Source: Lytechinus variegatus (taxonomy: Eukaryota > Echinodermata > Echinoidea > Temnopleuroida > Toxopneustidae). Taken from it: DNA of 64,000 nucleotides. Shown piece after piece: positions 11,601 through 22,426 of this stretch; the stretch's first letter is position 1, and every line of letters starts with the position of its first letter. The stretch is taken from contig NC_054743.1 of NCBI RefSeq assembly GCF_018143015.1, positions 40,008,922 to 40,072,921 of the forward strand. Reading direction: 5' to 3'. Made by a program: the position numbers and the translations under genes. The notes under the pieces are model-generated. The model was not told the origin of the DNA. It saw nothing but the letters and a program-made list of their open reading frames with translations, and did not search any database.

Positions 11601-14600
11601 ATTCCGTAGCTTACACTGACATCGTGCAACTTATTCTGATTTTCATCGGACTTGTGAGTATAAGTATAGATCCATCCTATATTTGTCTCATTAGCACTGC
11701 ATGTTACAGGGTAGCAAAAAATGAAACAGCTTTTCCCACTCAATCTGTAAAAAATAATCAATGGAGGTTTTGATGTATTTATATTGTGAATCTTCAATTT
11801 TTGTTTTGCTCAGCTTTATTCTTTAAAAACTTTTTTATGATGCTTAATTTAAATGCCTGAAGGAATGTATACATGTGTGGAAAATGCACGCTATAACTGT
11901 CGGGTTTGGTTTTGGAAAATATTAAAATATTCATACTCAAAGTGTAATTTTCAAGTCGAAGAAAAGGTTAACTAGGGAGCTTTTCATCAACATTTTCGTC
12001 TGACAAGTTTCCAGGTCTGACAACTTTCCCCGTTTTTGATTGGCTGAGTAGCACTGTTACTATAGTAATTACCGGATAAAGCAGGGTTTGTAGGATAAAG
12101 TGTCCATCAAGTTTATGATACGCTCTTCCTATACGGCCGTCCATTCACAACGGTTGCCAAATTCTGTTTCAAATCAAATTCCGAAATTTTTTTATACAGT
12201 GCGTCCCACAAAAAAAACAATACCGAGATTTATCGATGATCTATCATAATTTAATCAGAAATACAATAGACAAATGACCTACCATTGTAACGTTTAGAAT
12301 CTCCTCTTTCATCTGAAATTACATAGATTAGTTTTCATTCACGCATGAGTGAGTAAAACAATTTGAAGAGGGGATACCAAAAAGCCATTTGGCGGGCTGT
12401 ATATGGGTTTCAAAATGAAAACCACATTTTTAAAAAGTTCAAAATCTGCTCTTTAATTTGATACCTCAATTACAGAAAATGGTCAAGAAATAAGAAAGTT
12501 CTAGTTATTTGAAATAAGGCTTGAATTTTAATGATTTCATAAAATGAAGAGGTTTTACAGGTTAGCGTTCAAACTCACTCGACACTCCGTTTTGTTGACG
12601 ATCAGCCATGCATTAAGTCTTTTGTTGACCGTGCGATAGCTTCTGTGGAAAACGGTGAAAACGCGTTTATTTGATGAAATTATGGAAATACAAGCATTGT
12701 TTCGAAGGAACATAACTTTTTTACTTCTAGACCATTTTTTGTGATTAAGGTATCAAATAAAAGAGCAGATATTGACCTTTTAGGCATGTGATTTTCTTTT
12801 TGAAATTCAGATACCCCCGCCAAATTAGTTTTTGGTATCCTTTCTTCAAATTGTTTTTTCTCACTTTTATGCGTGAATGAGGAATAATCTAAGTAACATT
12901 AGATGACAGAGGAGATTCGAAGCTTTAAATTGGTAGGTCATTTGTCTATTGTATTTGTGATTAAGTTATGATAAATCATCGCTTAATCTCGGTTTCGTTT
13001 TTTCTGGGACGCACTGTATTATAGAGGATGTCATAGCAACGGCAGTAATCGACAGCAAGGGAGTCAACTTTACATAAAGTCAGGTATAAAGGAGGTAGAA
13101 GACAGGTTTTAGCGCACCCATGGACTAGTAGTTCCATGGAGCAACACACACTGAGAAATACAGATTCAAAATTGAACCCCGAAAGGTTGATGCAAATCAG
13201 CACCCTATGGGTTCAAAATTGAACCCATGCGGTTGTTTGGGCTTCATTTCTGCACCCTGCGGGTTCAAAACTGCACCCTAAATTTTAAATTGAATCCCTA
13301 GGGGTGCAGTTTTGAACCCGCAGGGTGAAAAATTGAACCCCAACCGCAGGGTTCAACTTTTGAACCCATAGGGTGCTGATTTTGCATCAACCTTTCGGGG
13401 TTCAATTTTGAACCTTTATTTCTTAGTGTGCAGAGCGGATGGGGCGTCTGAAAAAAATGCTAGAATCTGCCATTTTGAAGGGGGAACGTCTAGAACAGTA
13501 GAAACTAGTAGAAAGTTAGAAGATCTTTGAAATAGAGAAAGTTTGGGCATTGTTGGATATCGGGGCTGATGTCACTCCAGGGCATTTGTTACCGTATGGG
13601 ATCCTCAACGACGATCAAGGCCCACGGGCAAACAGCGAATCTTACTGTTATCACCAAGTTATCGTTTTCCAACGGATTTTTGATTTTTTTTTGCGTTTTA
13701 CGCCCTCTTTGCATCCATAAATAGGCACGTATGGGGATGAAGTTTCTTTTCTTATCTATATCTCTTACCTATATATCTCCTTTTTATTCTAGTGGTTAGC
13801 AGTGCCTTTTGCAATGACCCATGAAGCCGTGGTTCCCATATCGGAAACAAAAGATGAGTGGCTTGGAGAATGGGATAACAAATTAGTTGGGGTGTGGCTA
13901 GATAATTGGATGCTTCTGGTATGTATTCCCTGCGTTGACATGGTTGAGATTATGGCCCGTTATTCTAAAGTCAGCTTTAACTTAGACCACAGTCTAACTC
14001 TATGCCAAAATTTCAAAATTTTTGTTTATATTGTATATTTCTTATGTTTACTACTTTGGTTTCCTTTTGCTTTCATAATGAAGAAAAATACTTCAGTTAT
14101 CATTCCCAGGCAATTATTATGAACAATTTGGGTGTCATATGAGTTAATATATTGAATGTAAACTGTAACGGATTCGTGCTCCGATTGGTTCTCCATAGTT
14201 AAATCAAAACGTTAAACCAGAGTTTAATTTAAACCTGAGTACAGAATACGGGCCGTTCAGTGGTAATCTGAAAGCCGTGGCTTAGTTAAACCTGGGTTAA
14301 CTTAGACCACACTCTTATGGAGTGCCATTCGTCAACTGATTTACCATTTTAAGATTATTCTTGTCCTGCTGCAAAACGTTTTCAAAATAATAATCTAGTT
14401 GTAGGATGAATAGAATAGAAAAATACAAAACAAAATTATGAATATTTAGTGAATTTATATACATTATAATTGCCACGAATATGGAGGAGATATAAAGCCT
14501 AGCATTCCGTAGAAGTGTGGATTAAATTTCTAGTGTAGAGTGGGGTAAACCTATCAGAATACCACCCTTATTTTAGATTAAAAATAGAAAAAATATATAT

Positions 14601-17236
14601 TAAACACGACACTGCTTATACAATTACTAACTGTGTGAGAAAAAAAGAGTTTACTAGGCCTTTTTAGAATAGATTTTTTTTTTAATCTGAGAGAGGGCAT
14701 CAATCAAATCTAATCAAAGGTAAACAAATATTTTTTTTTAAATAATCAACAAATGAGGTATTTCAAACGTCTCTACACAGGTCTAAATGTTAGTTAACAT
14801 AGATCACCTGACCCTTTAACAATGTTCTGCGTTTTTTAGACATTGCTACATGAATATCTCTCTCTTTATATCCCTCTGCCTATTAACACTTCCATCTCAC
14901 CTTCCTAGATATTTGGCGGGGTACCGTGGCAGGCCTACTACCAGCGAGCCCTTGCCGCCAAGACGCCAGACCTTGCCGTAAAGTTGTCGTACGCGGCAAC
15001 CATAGGGTGCTTGGTTATGGCTATCCCAGCTGTCATCTTTGGTGCCGTTGGTTCTAGTACTGGTGGGTGCTATATGATGATGATCACATCATGGTGGCGG
15101 TGGTGATGATGATGGTGGTGGTGATTAGGATGATTGTGATGATGGTGATAATGATGATGTTGACGATGACATGGATTATGAAGACGGTGGTGATGATCGG
15201 GATGTTGCTCATGATGATGATGATGATGGTGGTGGTGATGATGATGATGGTGATGGTGGTGGGGATGACGATAATGATAATGACGGCGATGGTGATTGTA
15301 ATAATAACCATGATTGTGATGATGATGAGGAGGAGGGGGAGGAGGAAGAGGGGGGGGGGGAGGATGAGGAGGAGGGGGAGGAGGAGGATGAGGAGTAGGA
15401 GGAGGATGATAACAGACGCGAATTGAACCACAAAAATGAGGAGGCCATTCACAGGACATTATTCCTAAAAAGCTGCGAGAAAAACGAAGCAAGCGAGGAA
15501 AATAATTTTTTTTCTTATCCAAATTATAATTTCGTGATAGAATTTGACATGATATAGAAAATTAATGCTATATATTCACCCACTTTAGTTTCCATATCCT
15601 CTTATTTTTTTTTCTTGGTCATGAAACCCAGTCCTCCGATCTGTACGCCAGTGGATAAGGTGGTGGTGAAGGATTTGATGACGATCACGAGTTGTCAAAA
15701 GACGAGGTTTGAAAATGATTATGATGACGATGAAGATGAAAATGATGCCGATAATGGAATTGGTTGTAGTTGTGATTGTGGTAGTAGAAGTAGTAGTAAT
15801 AATTTCGGTTTGAATTTACGTTATGTTTGAATTTGAAGTTAATTTATGTCGAAATTCAAATTGGTACGTGTCATGATTATTTACGTCATGTCTAATTTCG
15901 AATTAAGATGTGACGTCAAGAATATCAAACGAAAGATGACGTTATCGTTTTGACCGTTTCGTTTCTTTCAGATTGGGAGATGACGAATGTTAACTTAAAC
16001 AAGACAGATCCCTATGAGGATGCAAGCTTGGTCCTTCCTCTTATCATGCAGTTTCTTACCCCTCCTTTTATCGCTTTCATGGGACTGGGAGCCATTTCTG
16101 CAGCGACCATGTCGTCGACCGACTCATCTGTTCTCTCATCCAGTTCTATGTTCGTAAGGAACATCTATTCGACCATCTTCCGACCAAAGGTAAGACGGCC
16201 TATGACTAATATGGAAATCTAATTTGAAAAAGGGACGCATCTCCCGGTATTTCGCCCTTCATGCTCTTTGTGAAGCTGCGAGTCCAGCTTATAAACATTA
16301 GTCGTACCAAGTAGACTTTCACCCCTCGGAGAAGGGAAGGGGCATACGACGACCATCGGAGCAACACAGCATTATGCCTTATTTAACACAACTTCGATCA
16401 TAAACCTAATATATCGTAAACATTTTTTTCCTTGTGTATAATTGAACAATTTTCAAATAAAAAAAGCTTTCCGATCCGCTGATCATTTTGGAATCAAACT
16501 CGATTATATGCCTTTATCACGCCCGTCACTAAAGTACCTGAATAAAAAATAAATTGTAGAAAGCGATTTTCAAATGAAAAATTTCATCTCCCCCTTTTTT
16601 AACTTTCTTTTTTTTTCCATTTTCCCTTTCTTCCCCTTTTCCCTTTCTTCCTTGCCTGCTTCATTCCTTCCGTCTTTCCTTCTTTCCGTCGTCTTTCTTC
16701 CTTCCTTCCAGGCTTCAGACAAAGAAATTATTTGGGTGTTGCGATGCACTATCCTTGTCGTCACCGCGATCGCCACAATCCTAGCCCTGACGCTCAAGTC
16801 TATTTACACCCTCTTCGTTCTCTGTTCCGACCTCGTGTACGTCATCCTCTTCCCTCAGCTGATCTGCGTCGTCCATGTGCCCAAGGCGAATACGTATGGT
16901 CTCATTCCCGGCCTCATCATCGGGCTCATTCTCCGCCTCGGTGGTGGTGAGGAAGCAATAGGCATGCCACATTTTATCCGTTACCCGTTTTACGACGACG
17001 ATTACGGTCAGCTCTTTCCATTTCGATCGCTGGCCATGCTGGTATCGCTGATCACGACCCTTGTGTTTTCTTACGGTGTTGCCCTCCTGTTCGAGAAGGG
17101 CTACGTGAGTGAGAAATGGGATATCTTCGAGTGCTTTCACGTCGACGACGAAAATGAAAAGAATGAAAACCATCCTGCAGTTAAATACGAACTGCAGGGC
17201 CCGGAAAACAAAAATGAAAGTGACAAGTTTCTATAG
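5534..17236 (+). CDS. SLC5A7: High-affinity choline transporter (CHT1), 8 coding exons
   Basis: Sodium- and chloride-dependent uptake of choline at cholinergic terminals, the supply step for acetylcholine synthesis (family knowledge). Joining 5534-5699, 6021-6134, 7044-7199, 11505-11653, 13793-13918, 14909-15062, 15972-16189 and 16712-17236 gives 1608 nt and 535 residues, in frame, with GT..AG at every intron. Visible SLC5A7 hallmarks are [13 protein letters not shown] (exon 2), [10 protein letters not shown] (exon 4), [14 protein letters not shown] [11 protein letters not shown] (exon 6), [16 protein letters not shown] (exon 7) and [12 protein letters not shown] (exon 8). The whole chain aligns to the 13-helix human protein. 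The start ATG has A at -3 and G at +4. The tail after the last helix is short (human total 580) and lacks the mammalian DKTILV endocytic motif. Introns range from 321 to 4305 bp. Confidence 0.95.
6021..6134 (+). CDS. SLC5A7: SLC5A7 coding exon 2 (residues 56-93)
   Basis: Acceptor is attctttcag. It encodes the invariant [14 protein letters not shown] segment and the QAPIGYSLS helix. Donor is GTCA|gtaagt, a strong match. The phase stays 1. Confidence 0.95.
6135..7043. other. SLC5A7 intron 2 with polypyrimidine and TTA simple repeats
   Basis: Holds a CTT/TTC-rich pyrimidine tract at about 6665-6780, a TTAT-type repeat at about 6800-6865 and further CT-rich sequence to 6965. No transposon boundaries are recognised. 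Confidence 0.6.
7044..7199 (+). CDS. SLC5A7: SLC5A7 coding exon 3 (residues 94-145)
   Basis: Acceptor is ccgataatag. It encodes [19 protein letters not shown] and [13 protein letters not shown], matching the human intracellular loop and next helix. The donor CTCG|gtttgt is weak, but reading frame and homology fix it. Confidence 0.93.
7431..7616. mobile_element. Hairpin MITE, CAGATATTG family
   Basis: Ends are CAGATATTGCC and GGCAATATCTG, with TTATA on both sides (7426-7430, 7617-7621) as a likely target duplication. The interior is a foldback of GGGAAAATAT-type blocks around CGAAGCGCGC. It is related to the element at 8682-9087. Confidence 0.75.
8682..9087. mobile_element. Hairpin element with a perfect 108-bp tandem duplication
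   Basis: Ends CAGATATTGACTGATGGG and CCCATTAGTCAATATGTG are inverted copies. Inside, a 108-bp block (ACCCCTCGGGAAAATAC ... GGGTTGTGTAATATAA) occurs twice in tandem, at about 8786 and 8894, with no difference I can see. It sits inside the larger foldback. Confidence 0.75.
9110..9610. repeat. Cryptically simple region of palindromic octamers
   Basis: The words TAGATCTA, TAGGCCTA, TAACGTTA and CTAGATCTA recur densely on either strand without a fixed period. A smaller patch of the same kind lies at 8465-8600. It is non-coding. Confidence 0.6.
10495..10620 (+). mobile_element. tRNA-derived SINE fragment
   Basis: GGGTTCGATCCCCGG is a perfect pol III B box / T-arm. It is followed by a non-tRNA tail (TGTGATCAAGGCATTTAATCC). 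The A-box part is only vaguely present. It directly abuts the 2.4-kb foldback. Confidence 0.6.
10621..11504. other. Remainder of SLC5A7 intron 3
   Basis: A C-run lies near 10737-10748. I see no gene, RNA or bounded mobile element. Confidence 0.5.
11505..11653 (+). CDS. SLC5A7: SLC5A7 coding exon 4 (residues 146-195)
   Basis: Acceptor is attgtctaag. It encodes [20 protein letters not shown] and [14 protein letters not shown], one of the most conserved SLC5 blocks. Donor is CTT|gtgagt. It leaves phase 0. Confidence 0.93.
11974..12127. mobile_element. Degenerate hairpin MITE
   Basis: Left GAGCTTTTCATCAAC and right TTTATGATACGCTC are imperfect inverted ends. The interior phrase TTTTGATTGGCTGAG with GTTACTAT is shared with the MITE inside the SINE at 18206-18373. 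Confidence 0.5.
12197..13016. mobile_element. Tc1/mariner-type long-TIR element, non-autonomous
   Basis: Ends CAGTGCGTCCCACAAAAAA and TTTTTTCTGGGACGCACTG are flanked by TA (12195-12196, 13017-13018), the Tc1/mariner target. The inverted arms extend roughly 250 bp (AATACAATAGACAAATGACC on one side, its complement on the other). The 820-bp element has no transposase frame. Confidence 0.85.
13147..13430. mobile_element. Foldback element built of GGGTTCAA/TTGAACCC blocks
   Basis: CACACTGAGAAATA at the left and TATTTCTTAGTGTG at the right are inverted ends. The arms pair nearly throughout (AACCCCGAAAGGTTGATGCA against TGCATCAACCTTTCGGGGTT). It could form a stem of well over 100 bp. Confidence 0.8.
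13793..13918 (+). CDS. SLC5A7: SLC5A7 coding exon 5 (residues 196-237)
   Basis: Acceptor is tttttattctag. It encodes [15 protein letters not shown] and WLDNWMLL, matching the human WISVPFALSH..WLDSFLLL region. Donor is CTG|gtatgt. Phase 0 at both ends. Confidence 0.93.
13919..14908. other. SLC5A7 intron 5
   Basis: AT-rich. GTTTAATTTAAACC-type words near 14220-14300 suggest a decayed short repeat. No bounded element is recognised. Confidence 0.45.
14909..15062 (+). CDS. SLC5A7: SLC5A7 coding exon 6 (residues 238-288)
   Basis: Acceptor is caccttcctag. It encodes [15 protein letters not shown] and [19 protein letters not shown], as in the human GGIPWQAYFQRVL. Donor is ACTG|gtgggt. Phase 1. Confidence 0.95.
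15067..15412 (+). repeat. GAT/GGT trinucleotide microsatellite grading into GAG-rich DNA
   Basis: Imperfect GATGATGGTGGT repeats begin 5 nt inside SLC5A7 intron 6 and turn into GAGGAGGGGGAGGAG near 15327-15405. Long reading frames on both strands here (poly-Asp, poly-His/Pro) are by-products of the repeat. Confidence 0.9.
15972..16189 (+). CDS. SLC5A7: SLC5A7 coding exon 7 (residues 289-361)
   Basis: Acceptor is gtttctttcag. It encodes DWEMTNVN (an N-linked site N-K-T follows), VLPLIMQFL and [20 protein letters not shown], the helix that carries the sodium-site serines in SLC5 proteins. Donor is AAG|gtaaga. Phase 0 out. Confidence 0.95.
16574..16711 (+). promoter_or_regulatory. Extended polypyrimidine tract before SLC5A7 exon 8
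   Basis: Roughly 125 nt of almost unbroken C and T lead into the acceptor CTTCCTTCCAG. Tracts this long are typical binding platforms for pyrimidine-tract splicing factors. Regulation here is inference. Confidence 0.5.
16712..17236 (+). CDS. SLC5A7: SLC5A7 last coding exon (residues 362-535, stop TAG)
   Basis: Encodes [39 protein letters not shown] and the last helix, then a ~50-residue acidic Asn/Lys/Glu-rich tail ending SDKFL. The tail is shorter than in vertebrates. No AATAAA was seen soon after the stop. Confidence 0.95.
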   Translation, partial: ASDKEIIWVLRCTILVVTAIATILALTLKSIYTLFVLCSDLVYVILFPQLICVVHVPKANTYGLIPGLIIGLILRLGGGEEAIGMPHFIRYPFYDDDYGQLFPFRSLAMLVSLITTLVFSYGVALLFEKGYVSEKWDIFECFHVDDENEKNENHPAVKYELQGPENKNESDKFL

Positions 17237-17636
17237 CTCTGATCTATTCTTTTTTGTAACTAATCTTCTTATTAGACTTATTTGCACGTAAATAATTAGT
17301 CTAATTATTGGGTTATTGTGACTATAAATTGGACAAAATAATGTTTAGTGTCCTGCCATTTTGAAAAATGCGACAGCCCTTTTCTTTCTTTTTTTTTCAA
17401 AATGGCCGCCAGTCGATATTGAAATTGTTTTCCCTTAAAAATCATGAAATTTATATTTTTCGAGATTTACAAAAGAAAAAAAAAGTGGTGGCCCACTAAT
17501 GAGGGAGGGGTCTCTAAACATGTAGATTTTTATATGGCCTATATAAAAAGGTTGCGGCAAATGACGGAAATTCGCACGATAAAAAGTTAGTCTGAATTTT
17601 TTTCTCCAATGAGTGAATTGCTTTGCATTCATGTAC

Positions 17637-17830
17637 ACTGTAAAAATACTGTTTAAAATGTCAATCACGTTGTTTAAGCCCGTCACTCTGTTTAAAACAA
17701 CTGCTGTTTACACCTTTTAAACAAGTGTTTAAAATTATTAAACACGTTGTTTAAAAAAATTAAACAATTACAGAAAATGTTAAGCTTTGTTTTTTGTTAG
17801 AGTGACAGGCTTAAAAAACGCGCTATTCCT
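17637..17830. repeat. GTTTAAA-rich inverted repeat
   Basis: Alternating CTGTTTAAA, CACGTTGTTTAA and TTTAAACAAGTG words, with CCCGTCACTC near 17680 and GAGTGACAGGC near 17800 as inverted partners. Probably a decayed MITE. Confidence 0.5.
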
Positions 17831-17865
17831 TTTTCACTTTGTATGATGTGTCAATCTATTGCCAT

Positions 17866-17934
17866 GATTCTAGTCTCCTGTATAGTTGATTCTAGTCTCC
17901 TGTATAGTTATATGCAGATAAGTATACAGGAGAC
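17866..17934. repeat. Short tandem GATTCTAGTCTCCTGTATAGT pair plus inverted copy
   Basis: TTCTAGTCTCCTGTATAGT occurs twice in a row. It is followed by TATACAGGAGAC, which pairs with either copy to form a small hairpin. Confidence 0.6.
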
Positions 17935-18057
17935 CTCGTTATTACCCAAAGATCTCAAATTATATTATCTTAAAAATTAAATGGATTAGTGACAGTGAAT
18001 GAATGGTGAGTTTACTTGTGACTCGATCCTTTAAATAGTATTTTGCTATGACTTTGC

Positions 18058-18490
18058 GGGCGCGTCGTGGTCTAGTGGTTCTGACTCTTACCTTTCAAAC
18101 AGAGGGTCGTGGGTTTAAATCCTAACCATGGCGTGTTTTCCTTCAGCAAGAAATTTATCCGCACTGTGTTGCCCTCGACCAAGGAGAGGTGAATGTGTAC
18201 CTGGGGGGTGTTTCATGAAAGTTGTCAGCACTGACAAAAGTGTTAGTGCTGACTATTTCAGTGAAATCCTTGCTTTTGATTGGCTGAGAAGCTTTGGCCA
18301 TCGACTGTTACTATGGTAACTGTCAGAGAAAGACCATCTTACAGTGCTTTCAACTTTCATGAAACGGTCCCCCGGTAAGATTATTTTCTTGTAAGCACGG
18401 AGCGCCCGTGATGGTAGCTCGAGCTAAAGCCGGGGTAATAATAGCAGTGCTCTTTATCCTCAGGCATAAAGTGCTTTATACAGCTATATA
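18058..18490 (+). mobile_element. tRNA-derived SINE interrupted by a MITE
   Basis: The A box (TGGTCTAGTGGTT) and B box (GGGTTTAAATCC) of a tRNA-like head are followed by a tail (ATTTATCCGCACTGTG ... AAAGCCGGGGTAATAATAGCAG) shared with the copy at 2835. The tail is split at about 18206 by the hairpin element and resumes at about 18374. Confidence 0.75.
18206..18373. mobile_element. Hairpin MITE nested in the SINE
   Basis: GGGTGTTTCATGAAAGTTG and CAACTTTCATGAAAC are inverted ends. The interior holds TTTTGATTGGCTGAG, as in the decayed copy at 11974. It lies exactly where the SINE tail is interrupted relative to the 2835 copy. Confidence 0.75.
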
Positions 18491-18505
18491 TAAATATTCA
18501 TTTTT

Positions 18506-19193
18506 GTCCCGCCGGCATAGACGCCGCTTTTCCGCGGCGACGGCGGTGACGTCGTCAACATTAAAGTTTAAGTTTTGGAAATGTAATCTAAAATGATATA
18601 ATGTATAGACCCAGTTGATGAAACTTGGGCATAAGGTTAATCACGTATTACTGAGCATTTTGCTGGAATTTCAGGTCACATAACTAAGAACAAGGGTCAT
18701 TTATAGGGTCAATGAACTTAGACCATGTTGGGGAAATCAACATCGAAATCTTAACCAAGGTTAGGTTTTTTGAAATGTCATCATAACTTTGAAAATTTAT
18801 TGATCTAGTTCAATGAAACTTTGACATAATGGTATAACACAAAATATCCCGTCTGAGTGTCAAGTCACATGACAAAAGTCAAAGGTCATCTTGGGTCAAC
18901 GAACTTTGGCAATGTTAAGGTATTAGTTGAATTGCCATCATAACTGTAAAAGTTTATGGATCTAGTTCATGAAACTTGGATATAAGAGCAATAAAGTATC
19001 AGCAAACATCCTGTGTGAGTATCAGGTCACATGACCAAGGTCAAATGTCATGTAGGGTCGATGAACGTATTATTTTACTATCATATGAATTGTGTGGGTT
19101 TTTTTTTAATCTTTATTCAATAGTTTAATATAGCATTTCTGCTATATTAAACGGCGTATAATTCGGGCGAGACTGCCAGAGGCGCTCCACTTG
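18506..19193 (+). mobile_element. Diverged copy of the GTCTCACCTGC-type minisatellite transposon
   Basis: CGCCGCTTTTCCG head, repeated GGTCACATGACCAAGGTC phrases, and the terminal GCCAGAGGCGCTCCACTTG match the better-preserved copy at 36121-37223. The DR1-like motifs in this copy are mutated (AAGTCAAAGGTCA, AGGTCAAATGTCA). Confidence 0.7.
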
Positions 19194-20293
19194 TTCTATG
19201 ATGATAGTGCTTATATGAGAGCCATTATTAGGCCTAATTGTAACTCAGGACCTTGCTTACCTTTGTACGAAGTGGTGCCCAGCTATGAAGTCTAGCGTAA
19301 AGAATGGCTCCCCAGTACCATTATAATGTATATTATATCTTATTGAAATATCTTCATACCCGATTTAAGAAACAAAAGTATTGTCTTTGATTTTTAATGT
19401 TTGATAGATTATCTTGATGAAAATTATGCACACCGAAAGTTGGGCAGGCCTACACTGTATAATAAAGGTCCCCTGACATACAATGCAAGTTATCTTCAGT
19501 TAATGTGTACGAGTCACTACTTCACTAATCATTACCTCTTGAGTTTAGATGTGCATCATATGATTTCAATATTTTTCATTTCATTTTTCTAGCATTGATA
19601 CCTGCAGTATACTAAACCCCTCCCCATTAAATCCAATATATCATTTTTTTTTGCCTCTTGTAATGTCACATGAGGCAGAAATATGCAACTTGACACATCT
19701 ATGCGCCATTTCTAACAATCACAAGTCTTCAAACAAAACCACAGGAGAGTAGCAATATATACATTCTACTTTGATCGATGAACAGGCTTAGTTCTACAAC
19801 ATTGTTGGAGTAAACTAAACTACACTAAACACTAAACAAGGACCTACATCGCAACCATTCAAATTGTCATTTAGTTATGGCTTGTGAGGTGGTATTGTGA
19901 CTTGTAATTGTTAGCAATGGTTCATAGTTATGGCAAATTGCATTGTTTGGTGTATTGCTATGCTTATTTCAGCCTCCTGTGACGTCGCGAGAGACAAAAA
20001 TGATCTAGTGGATTTTAAGGAGGCGGCCGGAGCTTAGTATACTGCAGAAAAATGCAAGAAAAATGAAGTAAAAAAATATTCAAATTATATGATGCACATA
20101 ATTGAAACCCAGCAGGACATGATTTGGCATACACCCGTATACACACTGCAGAAACTACGAGCAGTCTTATTGTAGCTATTTCGTTGGTTATTGTCGGAAT
20201 CCATACTCTAAAAAAAAAAACATTGCTGTTTGTTATGTCAGGGGTGTCGCCTGGGCATGGGTGCGTATGCGCGTGTGTGGGTGAGGGTGAGTG
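19194..20293. other. Intergenic, nothing recognised
   Basis: No splice-supported exon, RNA gene or bounded repeat was seen. Confidence 0.5.
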
Positions 20294-20442
20294 CAGGGGC
20301 CGCGGAGGGGGGGGGGGTTCAGCCACCCCCCACTTTTTTTTCCAAAACCGTGTACAAAAACGTAAAAATGACAATATGGTTATGATTTTTTGCATGGTCA
20401 GTCCCCCCCACCCCCACTTTGAAAATCGTTCCGCGGCCCCTG
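20294..20442. mobile_element. Short hAT-like TIR element
   Basis: CAGGGGCCGCGGA and TCCGCGGCCCCTG are perfect 13-bp inverted ends enclosing G-rich, T-rich and C-rich tracts. No clear 8-bp target duplication remains. Confidence 0.6.
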
Positions 20443-21877
20443 GGGTATGTGAGTGTGCAGAAGGGACTGACACCCCACAATAAAACTTTTTCGTATATTC
20501 GAAAATGCATACTCAAAAAAAAAAGAAGAGGGAGGATTAGTTAAGAGGAAATGAAGGAAAATGACAGGACGAGAGACGAATGAGAAAAAAAGACACACCC
20601 TGTCCACTTTTTCTTATTTTCTACTTGCTTTCATTTCTTTCTGTTTCATTATTCTACGTACATGTTGATATTTCAACATATAGTCGAACAGAATAAGGTA
20701 TATAATAAGTTGTCAGCAGTCGTTTGATCAATATTTGGACGGTTTTATTTTCATTTTTCTGACGAATTTAAGCTTTTCCAATGACGGTGCTTATTTTTTT
20801 TGGCTCCCTTCGCTCGCTATTATGCATTTAGACGCTGTTTGATTTAGAGAAGCCCGGCATGTTATAGGACCTCGTCTTACAACGATTATACGATCGATCC
20901 AATCTATCACAAATATGGAAAGTCATCAACATCTAAAACACAAGTTCAAAACATTTTCTAGATATAATGTATATTCATTCATTCATCTGTTCATAGTTTT
21001 ATTGAATATTCAGTGTGCTACTTTTTGTTTAAAAATGAAATTATGCATACTTCCTGAAGAAATATTATGACATTGATGGATTTCCATATACTTGCGGTTG
21101 ATCGGATCAATCGTTACTCTTTGTAAGACGGGGCCCAGCATGCCAAGTAACAAAACAAAAGGGACACAGTATTTTTTTGGGGTATTTATCTCATTGCGGG
21201 ACAGCGGCGTGTTTATTTTCTTCTCTATTATACATGATATACTTATAAGTGCGCCACCAAATAGTATATATATATATTCCTCGCTTGCTACGCTCTCAAT
21301 TACTAATTCGATACCAAATGTCTAGGGAAGCAAAGATCGAGCGATGTGATCAAAATTGTCGGCGTAAATAAAGCAGATGCCTACATTTCAGCAAATTTGG
21401 ACAAGGAAAAATAATAAGAAAATGACATTTTATTCTTAATGATTTTTAGTGAAACAACAAGGTCATTATGTTGGTGAAAATGTAAGTTCTTTGTGATTAT
21501 GTAATGAGCAAGTGAGAATTTAAAAAAACCATAAATGTATACAGCGCCGTAACAGGGGTCGGTTTCCGGGGGGGGGGGGGGGGAGCCAAAATCGTCCCGG
21601 TCATTATGAACAGGCATAATGGTGTAATAGGCGACGATTTTGAGAGGGCCAGACAATGCTTATCAGGCAGAATTTATCTTTAATGAAAAAATAGGTGCGA
21701 GCGAAGCGAACGAGCAATCAAATTTTTGATAGATTTTAACATGATATCCAGATAATAATAAATTTTACTCTTCTCTCTTTCTATTCGTTTTTTGTGGTTT
21801 GTAGGCCACTGTGAACATTGCGGCAGTAGCGTGAAGAGCAAAAAACAAGAGGCGCAGTATATATGGTAAAAAGCTGC
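20443..21877. other. Intergenic, homopolymer-rich
   Basis: Contains a run of 16 G (21568-21583) after CAGCGCCGTAAC, possibly a transposon terminus. No gene is seen. Confidence 0.45.
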
Positions 21878-22426
21878 TTAAAGGACAAGTCCACCCCAAC
21901 AAAAACTTGATTTGAATAAAAAGAGAAAAATTCAACAAGCATAACACTGAAAATTTCATCAAAATCGGATGTAAAATAAGAAAACTATGACATTTTAAAG
22001 TTTCGCTTCATTTCACAAAACAGTTATGCACATCTCGGTCGGTATGCAAATGAGGGAACTGATGACATCACTCACTCATTTCTTTTCTATTTTATTATAT
22101 GAAATATGAAATATTTTGATTTTCTCGTCATTGTCATGTGAAACAAAGTTTCATTCCTCCATGAACACGTGGAATTTCATTATTTTAACATTTTGTGCTT
22201 CAGGCAAGGAGGTCCTAATAATCAAATTCGTATAAATTGAAATATTGTATAATTCAAAAAATAAAAAACAAAAGGAATAGTGAGTGAGTGACATCATCGA
22301 CTCTCTCATTTGGATGTAACTGGCTCGTTCATGTAACTATTTTGTTAAAAATAAGCGAAACTTAGTTTGAAATGTCATAACTTTCTAATTATTTTACATC
22401 CGATTTTGATGAAATTTTCAGCAGTG

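Noticed and set aside
15067..15522. Reading frames of 75-150 residues on both strands
   Set aside because: They are poly-Asp, poly-His, poly-Pro or poly-Ser translations of the GAT/GAG microsatellite inside SLC5A7 intron 6.
20015..20483. Overlapping 119- and 152-residue frames on opposite strands
   Set aside because: They span the G/C tracts of a small hAT-like element and have no family similarity or splice support.
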